Assembly (NCBI RefSeq): GCF_000003815.2
Contig: NC_049983.1
Coordinates: 21,061,341 to 21,125,340, forward strand
Source of the DNA: Branchiostoma floridae
Lineage: Eukaryota; Chordata; Leptocardii; Amphioxiformes; Branchiostomatidae
DNA length: 64,000 nt
Direction: 5' to 3'
Shown: positions 63,179 to 64,000 of the stretch, one piece after another
Numbering within the stretch: the first letter of the stretch is position 1
Layout: every line of letters begins with the position of its first letter
The notes under the pieces: model-generated
What the model saw: only the letters and a program-made list of their open reading frames with translations
What the model was told of the DNA's origin: nothing
Databases searched by the model: none
Position numbers and translations under genes: made by a program

Positions 63179-63600
63179 AGGGCTGGGTACCGGTACAGGA
63201 AATTCAGGTCCAGGTCCGGTTCAGGTCCAAAGGATCAGGTCCAGGTCCGGACCTGAACCTGGACCTGATTCAGTATGACTCATACCAATTGTCCATTTCA
63301 CTACAAAGAAATCTGTTTGGCGGAGTATTAGACGTTTTAAAATCCTACAACGCTAACTGCACCTGTACGATTGACTGTAAACCTTGGTAGAAATTACTAT
63401 AAACTCTACTCTACTTCACTCTTGTCATTTTCTTCCAACTGCAAGCGCCAAAACGTGTGAATGCCTGATAAAATAATATGTTAATTTTCTAATCGGTCCA
63501 ACATCCGGTCCACCTAATTTTTTCAGGTCCGGTTTTTCTGGACCGGTCCAATAAGAAAAACCGGTTTTGTACCGGAACGCTGTACCGATACCCAGCCCTA
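63179..63600. mobile_element. hAT-like MITE, copy 2 (uninterrupted)
   Basis: The ends are TAGGGCTGGGTACCGGTAC and its near-complement ending ACCCAGCCCTA. The body is almost identical to the copy at 16727-18310 minus the nested insert. No clear 8-bp flanking duplication is seen here. Confidence 0.85.
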
Positions 63601-63925
63601 GTAGACACCGTTGCGACACAAGTCGCCCTACCGTGACATCATGTAGACACTGGTACGACATAGCGCGCCAATACGCCATTAGATAGACACTAGTACGACA
63701 CAGTACGCCCATACGACTTTAGATAGACACAGGTACGATATAATGCGTCCGCACGACATTAGGTAGACACTGGTACGATAAAATTCGTCCGTAAGACATT
63801 AGGCAGACATTGGTACGACATAGTGAACCTATACAACAAAAAGACAATGGTGCGATATTAGGTACTAGGTAGACACTGGTAAGACATTAGGTAGACACTG
63901 TAACGACATAATGCGCCCGTATATT
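63601..63925. repeat. Degenerate minisatellite, about 45-bp unit
   Basis: Some seven diverged copies of TAGACACTGGTACGACATA followed by TGCGCCCATACGACATTAG. It starts directly at the right end of the MITE. Confidence 0.7.
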
Positions 63926-64000
63926 AGTCTCTACCAGACTCCGAATCGCTGGAAAATCGTAGAAATGGAACAAATAGAGAGGAATATAACCGGCCAGGGA

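Overview
The window reads as intron-rich animal nuclear DNA, most likely from a lancelet (Branchiostoma) or a close invertebrate deuterostome. This is inferred from gene content (Gal3ST-type sulfotransferases, a MARCH ligase, a multi-CUB receptor, a probable cilium protein, a secreted SOD-like protein), from many short exons with GT/AG introns, and from densely nested small transposons and SINEs. No database search was possible. Exon models were built by hand, and each multi-exon model closes in frame.

Layout. 0-5 kb: two tandem galactose 3-O-sulfotransferase genes on the minus strand, the first cut by the window edge. 6.4-8.4 kb: a three-exon MARCH-type RING-CH E3 ligase on the minus strand, with a truncated LINE in its second intron. 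8.5-11.8 kb: repeats only, namely a 5S-rRNA-derived SINE, a 1.1 kb element with inverted ends and a target duplication, and a long inverted repeat. 12.1-18.9 kb: a complete 12-exon, plus-strand type I membrane protein with four CUB domains, one LDLa, one transmembrane helix and a Pro/His/Gly-rich tail. Its last intron holds a hAT-like MITE that itself contains a second transposon. 20.0-33.5 kb: a 24-coding-exon, 1491-residue minus-strand gene, called CFAP92-like (DUF4550) from remembered sequence features; it converges on the CUB gene. 20.9-22.1 kb, in its last intron, is a second, inverted copy of the 9 kb element.

33.5-42.1 kb has no convincing protein gene. It holds a 45-bp minisatellite and a possible non-coding transcript. 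42.1-54.8 kb: a secreted protein with signal peptide, Ser/Tyr/Pro-rich repeats, ShKT domain, Thr-rich linker, VWC-like Cys cluster and a Cu/Zn-SOD-like domain with a basic tail. Its SOD metal-site exon is present as two tandem 173-nt versions separated by only 48 bp. Splicing in both gives an immediate stop, so the exons must be mutually exclusive. This is the most interesting feature in the window. 59.8-62 kb: an unrecognised 165-residue secreted coiled-coil protein behind a TATA box. 63.2-63.9 kb: a second hAT-like MITE copy, which shows the empty site of the nested insertion at 16.7 kb, followed by a minisatellite.

The genes look functionally unrelated. Shared themes are secretory or membrane products and introns used heavily as landing sites for non-autonomous elements.
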